NCBI RefSeq assembly: GCF_001861355.1
Contig: NZ_MASN01000041.1
Coordinates: forward strand, 62,001 to 126,000
Length of the DNA: 64,000 nt
DNA from: Natrialba sp. SSL1
GTDB taxonomy: Archaea; Halobacteriota; Halobacteria; Halobacteriales; Natrialbaceae
Direction of reading: 5' to 3'
Below, piece after piece: positions 54,026-62,236 of this stretch (its first letter is position 1; each line of letters begins with the position of its first letter). The position numbers and the translations under genes are program-made. Below the pieces are notes generated by a model. That model did no database searches and had not been told where the DNA came from. It worked only from the letters and a program-made list of their open reading frames with translations.

Positions 54026-55144
54026 ATGAGTAAGCGAATTTACAGTTTGGATTCGATGCGGATCATCGCGATGGGATTCGTCGTTGCCATTCACACCAAT
54101 CTATTCAGAGGGGTCGGAACGTACGGCGACATCGCGAATTTCGTGATCGACTCGACCGGCCGGTTCGTCGTGCCATTTTTCTTCCTGACCTCCGGCTATC
54201 TGTTCGCCTTGAAAACGCTACATCGGGACCCGACGCTGTATGTGTTCGAACGGGTTCGAACGATCGCCTCGCTCTACGTGTTCGGACTCCTGCTCGCTGC
54301 GCCAGTGTTCCTCGTTGGATCGATTACTCAAACCGGTCTCGACGACGGATCACTGTCGGCTACGATCGGTACCGAACTGGCTGGGTTCCTCTCGCCGGCA
54401 AACCTCCTCTACTACGGGGATTCAGTCTCCGTTATTCTGTGGTTCCTGCCGGCGCTCGCGTTCTCGCTGATGTTCGTCTACGGGTTCGTTCGATTCGACA
54501 AAACGTCGTACCTGCTTCCCGTTTCGATCACATTTCACGTCGTTGGCCTCTTCGGTGCAAGCTACACGATGCTCGTCGACGTTCCGTTCGAAGTCAGGGA
54601 CGCGCTGTTTTTCGGGTTCTTCTATACGAGTGCGGGCTACATATTGCATCGCATTGACTGGCACCCGTCCGCTGACCGAAGCCGATTCCTCCTCGGCGCA
54701 ACCGCTCTCTTTGCCGTCGTGCACGTGGCAGAACGGTATGCTCTCGGCTACGTCCTTCCCGGCTCGTCGGTCGCCGACGGCGTCTACACCGCGAGCTATA
54801 CGATCGGAACGGCACTGGTGACGATCTCGCTGTTCCTGTTTTTGCTCTCTCGGCCGACACTCAGCAAGAACACGCCACTTCCTTCGTGGGGGAAGTATGC
54901 CGTCGGTATCTACGTCGTTCATCCTGCTGTTCTGTACCCACTCGAGCGACTGGATCAGATAGCGCAACTGGCGGGATACGATATTGGAAACACGCTCCTG
55001 TGGCACCTCACGCTGACGCCTGCAGTCTTTGGCGTCTCACTGCTCATCTACATCGGGGCGCTCAAAGTGGGTGCTATCGAGGGTGGACGCGTTCGATTCC
55101 CGCGAATCCTGCCGTTCCAGTCACGACAGTACGAATCGAACTGA
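54026..55144 (+). CDS. Acyltransferase 3 family membrane protein
   Basis: 372 aa with about ten membrane helices. The N-terminus MSKRIYSLDSMRIIAMGFVV AI... has the family catalytic His in VVAIHTNLF, and FVVPFFFLTSGYLFAL is the signature of OafA/WecH-type O-acyltransferases. They add acetyl or succinyl groups to sugars or polymers on the outer face. No glycan genes are beside it, and the low-GC DNA upstream hints at transfer, though the gene itself is moderately GC-rich. Confidence 0.88.
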   Translation: MSKRIYSLDSMRIIAMGFVVAIHTNLFRGVGTYGDIANFVIDSTGRFVVPFFFLTSGYLFALKTLHRDPTLYVFERVRTIASLYVFGLLLAAPVFLVGSITQTGLDDGSLSATIGTELAGFLSPANLLYYGDSVSVILWFLPALAFSLMFVYGFVRFDKTSYLLPVSITFHVVGLFGASYTMLVDVPFEVRDALFFGFFYTSAGYILHRIDWHPSADRSRFLLGATALFAVVHVAERYALGYVLPGSSVADGVYTASYTIGTALVTISLFLFLLSRPTLSKNTPLPSWGKYAVGIYVVHPAVLYPLERLDQIAQLAGYDIGNTLLWHLTLTPAVFGVSLLIYIGALKVGAIEGGRVRFPRILPFQSRQYESN

Positions 55145-55249
55145 TCGTCGTTCGGTATCCACGCATGGTTCGCAGAGCTGCTCCAGATGGGGCGCGTTTC
55201 AGCCCACTTATGGGGATTGCCCCTCTCTGTTCACCCAGGTGGCCACCAG

Positions 55250-56005
55250 ATGTCCGATCTACCGGACGATTTCGACTGTACGATAACGAACTGGGAATAC
55301 ATCTACAGCCTGTGTCGCGACGTCAGCGACGAGGTCCGTCGCGACGAGTTCGACCCCGACGTCATCGTCGCGCTCGCACGCGGTGGCTGGTTCGCGGGCC
55401 GATGTCTCTGTGACTTCCTGGGGCTGAACGATCTGACGAGCCTGAAGATGGAACACTACGTCGGCACCGCCGAGAAGACCGGCGAGCCGACCGTCCGCTA
55501 CCCGATGCCGGAAGGGAGCGTCGAGGGCAAGGACGTGCTGATCATCGACGATATCGCCGACACTGGCGGCTCGATCGAGCGCGCTCACGAGTACGTCGAG
55601 GACCGAAACGCTGGCGAGGTCCGCACGGCGACCCTGCAGCTACTCGGCACGAGCGAGTTCGATCCGGACTACGTTGGCGAGCGACTCGAGGAGTGGACCT
55701 GGATCGTCTATCCCTGGAACTTCATCGAGGACATGGTCGACCTGGTTTCGGGTGCGATGGAACAGGCCGAGCAGGAGTCGTTCTCGGCGGACGAGATCCG
55801 CCACTACCTCGCCGAGTTCCACGGCATCGAGCGCATCGAGATGGAGATCGCCCAGCCTAACCGGGTGACCGAGGTGCTCTCGGAGATGGAACGGCGCGAC
55901 GTAATCGAGATGACCGAACCTGGGAAGTGGGCGTTGTGTACGGACTCCGAAACGGAAACGGGGTCGGAGTCGGAGCCCGAGTCAGAAACGGAGCCAGAAA
56001 CGTAA
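55250..56005 (+). CDS. Phosphoribosyltransferase with C-terminal extension
   Basis: 251 aa from the ATG at 55250. The type I PRTase PRPP loop is VLIIDDIADTGGS, preceded by VIVALARGGWFAGRCLCDFL; this matches the COG2236 xanthine/hypoxanthine PRTase-like family. The C-terminal third (from FSADEIRHYLAEFHGIERIE) looks like a small winged-helix extension, then a Glu/Ser/Pro tail from 6-bp repeats (GAAACG, GAGTCG) at 55950-56003. Role in purine salvage or regulation is inferred only. ORF start at 55187 is too early. Confidence 0.85.
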   Translation: MSDLPDDFDCTITNWEYIYSLCRDVSDEVRRDEFDPDVIVALARGGWFAGRCLCDFLGLNDLTSLKMEHYVGTAEKTGEPTVRYPMPEGSVEGKDVLIIDDIADTGGSIERAHEYVEDRNAGEVRTATLQLLGTSEFDPDYVGERLEEWTWIVYPWNFIEDMVDLVSGAMEQAEQESFSADEIRHYLAEFHGIERIEMEIAQPNRVTEVLSEMERRDVIEMTEPGKWALCTDSETETGSESEPESETEPET

Positions 56006-56102
56006 GAGCGACCGACGCTCGGCCGTCTTTTGCGGGGATCTTGACCGTTGTCACAGCCGTTCGAATCGATGCACAGCCGTTTGCGTCGACACACAGCCTC
56101 GC

Positions 56103-56408
56103 TCACCGAGCGACCGGTCCGCATCGACCGCGGCGAGACCGAGGCCTGTGTTCGTGGCCAAGCACGATACAGAGCCCGTGGAGGACGAGCAAGCCGAGCA
56201 GCGCGAGCGACTGGTCGGTGGCCGTCGGTGTCGGAATTGACAGCAGGGATGGCCCGACTAGTACCGGGAGGTACGCGGCCGGGAGGACGACCGCGATCCA
56301 GAACGCGAGCGTGCACACACCGGTTCGCAGTCTGGCGGCCGCTCGCCGCAGCGAGTCTCCGATCTGGGAGGACGACGGGACGTTCAGGAGGGGGATAGCG
56401 GGCGGCAT
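56103..56408 (-). CDS. Small two-helix membrane protein
   Basis: 101 aa. A basic N-terminal region precedes two helices, LAFWIAVVLPAAYLPVLVG and LALLGLLVLHGLCIVLGHEH. Short haloarchaeal proteins with this layout are common and uncharacterised. Its start is 11 bp from the stop of the upstream lipoprotein gene on the same strand, suggesting one transcript. Confidence 0.65.
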   Translation of the reverse strand: MPPAIPLLNVPSSSQIGDSLRRAAARLRTGVCTLAFWIAVVLPAAYLPVLVGPSLLSIPTPTATDQSLALLGLLVLHGLCIVLGHEHRPRSRRGRCGPVAR

Positions 56409-56418
56409 CTGTCGTCTC

Positions 56419-57438
56419 TCACTCGGTTCCAGGTTTCTCCGCAGCGTTCACACCGGGACACGCCATGCGCGTCGACATCGTCACCGACTCGAGTGCACCC
56501 GCCGCGTCGAGTTCGACGCGGGTCGTCGAGCTGTTACAGTCGAACTCACCCGTGTCGATCTGCGTCCGGTCGACTGCGTCAGAATCGAGGCGAGCGACCG
56601 TCAATTCGTACTCGCCGCTCTCTGGGATGTCAACTGCTGCGGTCGCATCCGACTCGAGCGTGTAGACGCCGTCGAAGAGCGGCGATGATGGGCTTTCCGC
56701 CGCAGTATCGATCAGCACGCGCGTCGGTCGCGTCTCGTCAGTCGGGTTGTGCACGACGAGCGCGTGTCCCGGTCCAGATTCGGTCCCGTCGGACTCGAAT
56801 CCTGCTGGAGCGGTCGCCTCGTTTTCGCTCGTCTCGCCCGTATCGACGGTCGCCGTCACGACACCGCTGCAGGCCATCAACGTCGAGGCGACGTGTGACG
56901 TGATCTCTTCGTCCGTCACCGCAAGCGTCGCCGTCGTCTGATTACAGTCGAACTGCTCGTACCCGATCGACACCGACTCCGTCCGTTCTGGCTGCTGTTC
57001 GGTTTCCGGGAGCACGACGCGGGCCGTGTACTCACCGAGCTCCGTCAGCGCCACGTGAACGGTTGCATCCGGTCCCAGTTCGAACGCCTCCTCGAGTACC
57101 GTCGTCTCGTCGCGCTCGACGACGAGCGTGGGCGTCTGTTCCTCGCTCCTTCGATTCGCGAGGACGAGTTGGACCGGCTTCCGGAGACCGGTCGACTCGA
57201 GTGTCTCGTCGCCGAGCTGGCGGTCGACGGTCGTGTCGGGGTCGACAGCAGTCGGTGAGTCGTTTTGGGTGGACAGCGGTTGTTCGCCGGGGTCGGACGC
57301 GCGTTCGCTTGTTCCGCCCTCGCTGTTAGGGTTGGGTTCTGAACCTTCCACTGGTGTTGCGTCTGTTTCCGAGAGGCAACCGGCCGCAGTCACTCCAAAG
57401 CCAATACCGATCGATGCGAGAACGGTTCGTCGTTCCAT
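56419..57438 (-). CDS. Tat-type lipoprotein with a duplicated Cys-containing domain
   Basis: 339 aa. MERRTVLASIGIGFGVTAAG followed by Cys is a twin-arginine lipoprotein signal. After an acidic linker there are two homologous domains: about 90-195 (LELGP-like, EYTARVVLPE, FDCNQTTATLAV, TLMACSGV) and about 225-330 (GEYELTVARLD, FDCNSSTTRVEL, TRMACPGV). Each has FDCN and MAC.GV, so one disulfide per domain is likely. Fold looks like a beta sandwich. Family unknown to me; haloarchaeal cell-surface protein. Confidence 0.85.
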   Translation of the reverse strand: MERRTVLASIGIGFGVTAAGCLSETDATPVEGSEPNPNSEGGTSERASDPGEQPLSTQNDSPTAVDPDTTVDRQLGDETLESTGLRKPVQLVLANRRSEEQTPTLVVERDETTVLEEAFELGPDATVHVALTELGEYTARVVLPETEQQPERTESVSIGYEQFDCNQTTATLAVTDEEITSHVASTLMACSGVVTATVDTGETSENEATAPAGFESDGTESGPGHALVVHNPTDETRPTRVLIDTAAESPSSPLFDGVYTLESDATAAVDIPESGEYELTVARLDSDAVDRTQIDTGEFDCNSSTTRVELDAAGALESVTMSTRMACPGVNAAEKPGTE

Positions 57439-57634
57439 ACAGTCACGATAGAGCGGGTACCCCTTCCACCTAGCACAGAGTCAAGTGCGTTTTTTAGTCT
57501 GTGTGTATCGGACCGCCTCACTGCATACTGGTAAGTCCGCTGTGTGTCAGACGGCCGTTGTCAGTCCGTTTTGGGCTGCTTCCGATCTGTCCGAGGATGC
57601 ACCAACGGACAGGTGACCGTCGCAGGGACTGCCG

Positions 57635-58279
57635 TTACGCTGGCTTGCCGCCTTCGGTCTGCCCGCTCATCGGCCGATACTGTGTCCAGTACCACCGGGC
57701 GAGCCACAGACAGATCGCGACCAGCCCCGCCGCGAGCACGAACCCGCCAGGACCGGTAGCGAACGTGAGAAGTGTCTCCTGAAGCGTCGGCTCGGGTGGC
57801 TCCGTGTGACGAAGCGCTACCGGCGCTGGCTCCTGTGGGCCGTCCCATCGGGTGTGAACGACTGCACTCACCAGTCCGACGACGCCGACTCCTCCGAGCA
57901 CGCGCTGCAACGCGCTCGCGAGCGACGGCGTCGCGTGATCGGGCCCCGCGTACAGCACCAGCGATCCGTTCGCCGGTGCGTAGACGTCCATCTCGCGACC
58001 CTGACTCGAGTACCAGGTGCCGGCGACGACGACTAGGTCGGCGTCCACGAGTCGCTCGAGGTGGTAACTGACGTTCTGTACCGACGCATCGAGGTGATCG
58101 GCGAGATCCGAGGCGGTTCGTGGCTCCTCGTACAGCAACGCGAGGATTGTCCGTGCAGTCATCGAAGAGACGGACGAGAGGATATGGTCTGCGTCCGAGT
58201 CAGTCAGTGCAACCAGTTGCGGCTCGGTTTCAGGGTCGTCCAGCGCTGACGCGGGCTTGCGTGGAAAGAGAGAAGCCAT
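57635..58279 (-). CDS. Membrane-anchored ArsR-type winged-HTH regulator
   Basis: 214 aa. HTH region: SSVSSMTARTILALLYEEPR and ASVQNVSYHLERLVDADLVV, near residues 35-90. Two membrane helices follow (VLGGVGVVGLVSAVVHTRW and GGFVLAAGLVAICLWLARWY). DNA binding at one end and membrane anchoring at the other is a known haloarchaeal arrangement. Target unknown; divergent from nothing, with 196 bp upstream of the lipoprotein start. Confidence 0.85.
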   Translation of the reverse strand: MASLFPRKPASALDDPETEPQLVALTDSDADHILSSVSSMTARTILALLYEEPRTASDLADHLDASVQNVSYHLERLVDADLVVVAGTWYSSQGREMDVYAPANGSLVLYAGPDHATPSLASALQRVLGGVGVVGLVSAVVHTRWDGPQEPAPVALRHTEPPEPTLQETLLTFATGPGGFVLAAGLVAICLWLARWYWTQYRPMSGQTEGGKPA

Positions 58280-58375
58280 CCTATCGGTGTGACATTTTCA
58301 CCGCAGTCGTATAGCCGTGCGTGAGACTCAAAGTGGTCTTTGAGTTTGTGAGAGTGACCCAATCAAAATGAGGGC

Positions 58376-59839
58376 TCAATCGAGGGTCGGCTCCCCTTCT
58401 TCCGGCGCTGGCGACTCTCGTGACTCGGTGGGCTCGTCTTCACCTTCCTCGTCGACGATCGACTCCTTCCACGTTCCGCGGGTGAACCACGCGGTCGCCG
58501 CGATAGCGCCCACGATATCTCCGGTGACGACACCCGCCCAGATCCCGGTCGGCCCCCAGCCGGCAACGAAGGCCAGATAGTACGTCACGGGCACCCGGAC
58601 GAGCCACAGGCCGAGAACGGCGAACGCGAGCGCCGTCTTCGTGTTCCCCGCGCCGCGGAACGCCCCCTGGACGACTTGCATGACGCCCATGAAGACGAAC
58701 GCGACCGCGGAGAACTGCAGGTAGGTCACGCCATAGTCGATAATCGTCGCGCGTCCCTCTTCCTCCGCCAGCAGGAACACCGAAACGAACGGCTCCGGGA
58801 ACAGAAACGCAACCAGTGCCGTGACGAACATGATCGAGCCGACCACACCCGCAGCTATGCCGACGGCTCGTTCTGCGCGATCCGCCATCCCCGCGCCCAG
58901 ATTCTGCCCGACGATCGAGTCCGTCGCCTGCCCCATCCCGAGCGCCGGCAGGAACGCCAGCGAGACCAGCCGGTTCCCGAGGCCGTACGCCGCGACGACC
59001 TCCGGCGGGAACGTCACGACGATCGCCGTCATCGCGACCAGCGCCATCGCCGTCATCGACTGCTCCAGCGCCGTCGGGACGCCGAGGCGCGTGATTTCTC
59101 GGACGTACTCGAGTCGGGGCCGGATATGAGCAGCCTCGATTTCGGGGCCGACGTCGGTGTAGTACAGCAGGTAGAAGCCGATAGCCGTGGCGACGCCGCG
59201 GGAGATGACGGTCGCGACGGCCGCACCGGCGACTTCGAGGCGAGGGAGTGGGCCGACGCCGAAGATGAGCAGCGGGTCGATTGCGAGGTTGATGATGACG
59301 CTGATAAACATCACTCGCATCGGCGCGCGCGTGTTGCCGTAGCCTCGCATGAGCGCGACGAAGACGAAGAAACCGAACACGAACGGCAGCCCCAGGAAGA
59401 AGATCTGGAGGTACTCTGCCGCGAGCGGGATGATCGCCTCGTCGGTCTGCGGGTCCGAGGGCAGTGCCTCGAGCATCGGGACGGTGAGGAAGTAGCCGAG
59501 AATTCCGAGTCCGACGGCGACAAGCGAGATGAACGACAGTGTCTGGCCAGCGATGATGCCGCCCTCGTCACTATCCGCACCCGTGTGCTGGGCGATCAAG
59601 ATCGCACCGGCCGTCGTAAAGCCGCTGCCGACTGCGATCAGGAGGAACAACAGCGGGAACGCAAGGCTCACCGCACCGACCGCGTCGCCTGAGAGTGCGC
59701 CGAGCCAGATCGTGTCGCCCACGTTGTAGGCGACCTGCAGCAACTGGATGACGACGAGCGGCCAGGCCAGCTTGAACATCGGACCGATCAGCTCTCCCTC
59801 AGTGAGAGAGCCGCTGTCCGAGTTCTCGCTGGAAGACAT
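58376..59839 (-). CDS. MATE family multidrug/organic cation exporter
   Basis: 487 aa with twelve predicted helices in two similar halves, starting GPMFKLAWPLVVIQLLQVAY and with NLGAGMADRAERAVGIAAGV at the second repeat, typical NorM/DinF-like MATE pattern. Uses Na+ or H+ to export cationic compounds; substrate unknown. The acidic C-terminus (EEGEDEPTESRESPAPEEGE) is cytoplasmic. Divergent from mtnP. Confidence 0.9.
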   Translation of the reverse strand: MSSSENSDSGSLTEGELIGPMFKLAWPLVVIQLLQVAYNVGDTIWLGALSGDAVGAVSLAFPLLFLLIAVGSGFTTAGAILIAQHTGADSDEGGIIAGQTLSFISLVAVGLGILGYFLTVPMLEALPSDPQTDEAIIPLAAEYLQIFFLGLPFVFGFFVFVALMRGYGNTRAPMRVMFISVIINLAIDPLLIFGVGPLPRLEVAGAAVATVISRGVATAIGFYLLYYTDVGPEIEAAHIRPRLEYVREITRLGVPTALEQSMTAMALVAMTAIVVTFPPEVVAAYGLGNRLVSLAFLPALGMGQATDSIVGQNLGAGMADRAERAVGIAAGVVGSIMFVTALVAFLFPEPFVSVFLLAEEEGRATIIDYGVTYLQFSAVAFVFMGVMQVVQGAFRGAGNTKTALAFAVLGLWLVRVPVTYYLAFVAGWGPTGIWAGVVTGDIVGAIAATAWFTRGTWKESIVDEEGEDEPTESRESPAPEEGEPTLD

Positions 59840-59930
59840 ACCGGATCACAGTCGTTCATCGTACTTGACCACTTGGGAGATATGGTATCGTACTGCGTAC
59901 TTGTCCGCGCATGCGCAAGGAATGCATCTG

Positions 59931-59980
59931 GAGACCCAGACCGTTGACAGTGGTCCGAGAGACCCGGATCGTTTACAGTG
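59931..59980 (+). repeat. Two 22-bp direct repeats upstream of mtnP
   Basis: 59931-59952 and 59959-59980 agree at 19 of 22 positions, consensus GAGACCC-R-GA-Y-CGTT-K-ACAGTG, with starts 28 bp apart. They lie 21-71 bp upstream of the mtnP ATG, where a regulator or duplicated promoter element would sit. Confidence 0.6.
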
Positions 59981-60001
59981 ACTCGCCGTCCACGTGCCAG
60001 C

Positions 60002-60865
60002 ATGACCATCGGCGTCATCGGCGGCAGCGGCATCTACGAGGCACTGCCACTCGAGAATACTCGCACTGAATCAGTTTCGACACCCTACGGCGAGCCGAGC
60101 GAAGACGTGACGCTCGGTGAACTCGCCGGCAACGAGGTCGCGTTCCTGCCGCGCCACGGCGAGGATCACCAGCACACGCCGACGGACGCGCAGTACCGCG
60201 CGAACATCTACGCACTCAAATCAGTCGGCGTCGATCGCGTCATCTCGACGAACGCGGTCGGGAGCCTGCGCGAGGACCTGCCGCCACAGACCCTCGTCGT
60301 TCCGGATCAGACGTTCGACCGGACGAAACACCGCTCACCGACGTTCTTCGGTGACGGCATCGTCGTCCACATGGGCTTTGCCGAACCGTACTGTCCCGCG
60401 ATGGTCGACCACCTCGCGTCCGCGGCCGAGGCGGCGACCGACGCGGAAACGAAAACCGAACAGGGCGGCACCTACGTCTGCATCGAGGGTCCACAATACT
60501 CGACGCGCGCCGAGAGCGAGTTCTACCGCGACCAGGGCTGGGACGTCGTCGGCATGACGACGATTCCAGAGGCCAAACTCGCCCGCGAGGCCGAACTGAG
60601 CTACGCGACCATCGCAGGCATCACCGACTACGACGTCTGGAAGCAGGACAGTGAGGTCACACTCGAGGAGGTACTCGAGAACGCCGCGGCGAACCATGAG
60701 TCGATCAATGCGGTGATCGAAGCGGCGATTCGGACGATGCCCGAGGATTTCGAGAGCGACGCCTGGAGTGCACTCGAGGGAACGATCAATACGCCGACGG
60801 AGGCGATCCCGGAGGAGACGCGCGAGCGGGTCGACCTGCTGGTCGGCGAGTATTTAGAGAAGTGA
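60002..60865 (+). CDS. mtnP: S-methyl-5'-thioadenosine phosphorylase
   Basis: 287 aa from the ATG at 60002. MTIGVIGGSGIYEALPLENT, FLPRHGEDHQHTPTDAQYRA, VISTNAVGSLREDLPPQTLV and YVCIEGPQYSTRAESEFYRD, with VGMTTIPEAKLAREAEL, are the family phosphate and nucleoside sites. It recycles methylthioadenosine from polyamine or SAM metabolism to adenine. An extra eight residues from a start at 59978 are not needed. Confidence 0.94.
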   Translation: MTIGVIGGSGIYEALPLENTRTESVSTPYGEPSEDVTLGELAGNEVAFLPRHGEDHQHTPTDAQYRANIYALKSVGVDRVISTNAVGSLREDLPPQTLVVPDQTFDRTKHRSPTFFGDGIVVHMGFAEPYCPAMVDHLASAAEAATDAETKTEQGGTYVCIEGPQYSTRAESEFYRDQGWDVVGMTTIPEAKLAREAELSYATIAGITDYDVWKQDSEVTLEEVLENAAANHESINAVIEAAIRTMPEDFESDAWSALEGTINTPTEAIPEETRERVDLLVGEYLEK

Positions 60866-61017
60866 TTTCCTCTGCCGGTTTCGGGATCGGCTGTTGTGAA
60901 CGGCGCTCTTGCAGGGTGATCGGAGCAGAGCTGACGATCTCGTAATCCGATCGCTGTGGTTATGATACTCTCGATACTCTCGATAGTAATGCAATCCTCG
61001 TAACTGTAAATGGTCGT

Positions 61018-61029
61018 TGATAAATACTG
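61018..61029 (+). promoter_or_regulatory. Likely promoter of the acidic lipoprotein gene
   Basis: TGATAAATACTG, a TATA-like element about 34 bp upstream of the ATG at 61057, in an AT-rich 190-bp gap; a short near-leaderless transcript is expected. Confidence 0.45.
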
Positions 61030-61056
61030 AAGTCGGATTCCGTTGGAATACTAACT

Positions 61057-62166
61057 ATGTCGCAACGCCCGACACAGTCCCCGTGTGGTAGCGACGATCG
61101 AACGACCCCCTCCACGCTTCGCTCCCGACGGTCGGTTCTGTACGGTGGCACAACAGCCACAATAGTCGCCATGGCTGGCTGCCTCGACGGACAGGAGTCG
61201 AGCGAGGACGAGAACGGAGCCGATGACGACGATACCGACAACGGAGACGACACAAGCGGAGAGGGTGACGACTCTCAACAGGAGGAACTCGAGGACGAAC
61301 TGTTCGCCGTGCTGGACACCTACTTCGAGGCCTCTGCGGAGGGCGACCTCGAAGCGATCGACGACGTGATGCACAGCCTGAACCCGCTGAATCCGGCCCA
61401 GTGGGAGGAAGAGGACTGGGAGTATCAGGGCGGCGACGGCGAAGTGCCGTCCCCGTTCGAGGGTGAACTCGTGACCGCAGACGGAACCGTCGACGACGTG
61501 CTCGAACTCGAGGACGCCGCGTTCTGGTTCCAGGAATCCGATCTGGAGACGGAACTCAACGGCGAGGATATCGCGCTCGTTCGGGCCGACGAGGAGTGGC
61601 TCGACGCCGAGGCTGAGACGCTCGATGGCGACGGCGGCGCGGGCGCTGAAGACGGCGAAGACACTGGTGCCGGCGTCTCACACACGTTCGAAGAGGAGCT
61701 CGGGACCGTGGTCTGGGCACTCGTCCCCGAGGGCGACGAGTGGCGGATCCTCTATATGGGGGCCGAAGACGATACGCCCGAGGATCCCACCGAACTCTTC
61801 GAGGAGGAAATCATCGACGACGAACAGGATGTCATCGCAGAGATTGACTGGGAGTACGAACAGGAGGGCCAGACCGGAGCGACCGATGAGGATCAAGACG
61901 ACCTCTTCGCTGATGTCGAACTGGCGCGCGTCGTCTTCACGGACGAGCCCGGTCTCGAGGCCGACGCCGTTCGAGCCGACTCCACGATCGAGGGCAGTCA
62001 TATCGAGTTTGGCGATACCTGGTCGGGTGCCTGGGCGACGATCGGCTACCACCCAGATGGCGATCAGATCGTGGTCAGAATCGCCCAGGACGGCGAAGAG
62101 ACGGTCGTCCACCGAGAACACTACCTGCCTGAAGGGGACGACGAGGGTGGGTCTGCCGACAGCTGA
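61057..62166 (+). CDS. Highly acidic Tat lipoprotein
   Basis: 369 aa. LRSRRSVLYGGTTATIVAMA ending in GCLDG is a twin-arginine lipoprotein signal. The mature part opens with an Asp/Glu/Asn/Gly linker, then a domain with EELEDELFAVLDTYFEASAE and GTVVWALVPEGDEWRILYMG, suggesting an NTF2-like fold, and a second beta-rich domain (ELARVVFTDEPGLEADAVRA). Function unknown. It converges on scpA with 70 bp between stops. Confidence 0.85.
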   Translation: MSQRPTQSPCGSDDRTTPSTLRSRRSVLYGGTTATIVAMAGCLDGQESSEDENGADDDDTDNGDDTSGEGDDSQQEELEDELFAVLDTYFEASAEGDLEAIDDVMHSLNPLNPAQWEEEDWEYQGGDGEVPSPFEGELVTADGTVDDVLELEDAAFWFQESDLETELNGEDIALVRADEEWLDAEAETLDGDGGAGAEDGEDTGAGVSHTFEEELGTVVWALVPEGDEWRILYMGAEDDTPEDPTELFEEEIIDDEQDVIAEIDWEYEQEGQTGATDEDQDDLFADVELARVVFTDEPGLEADAVRADSTIEGSHIEFGDTWSGAWATIGYHPDGDQIVVRIAQDGEETVVHREHYLPEGDDEGGSADS

Positions 62167-62236
62167 TCGAACCGAACGGCGGTTCGCTCCTGCGTACTGA
62201 CTGCCACCCTCCAACCGCTGACCAGCAACCACCAAA

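Noticed and set aside
59840-60000. CRISPR-like spacing of the 22-bp repeats
   Set aside because: Only two copies with a 6-bp gap, no spacers, no cas genes.
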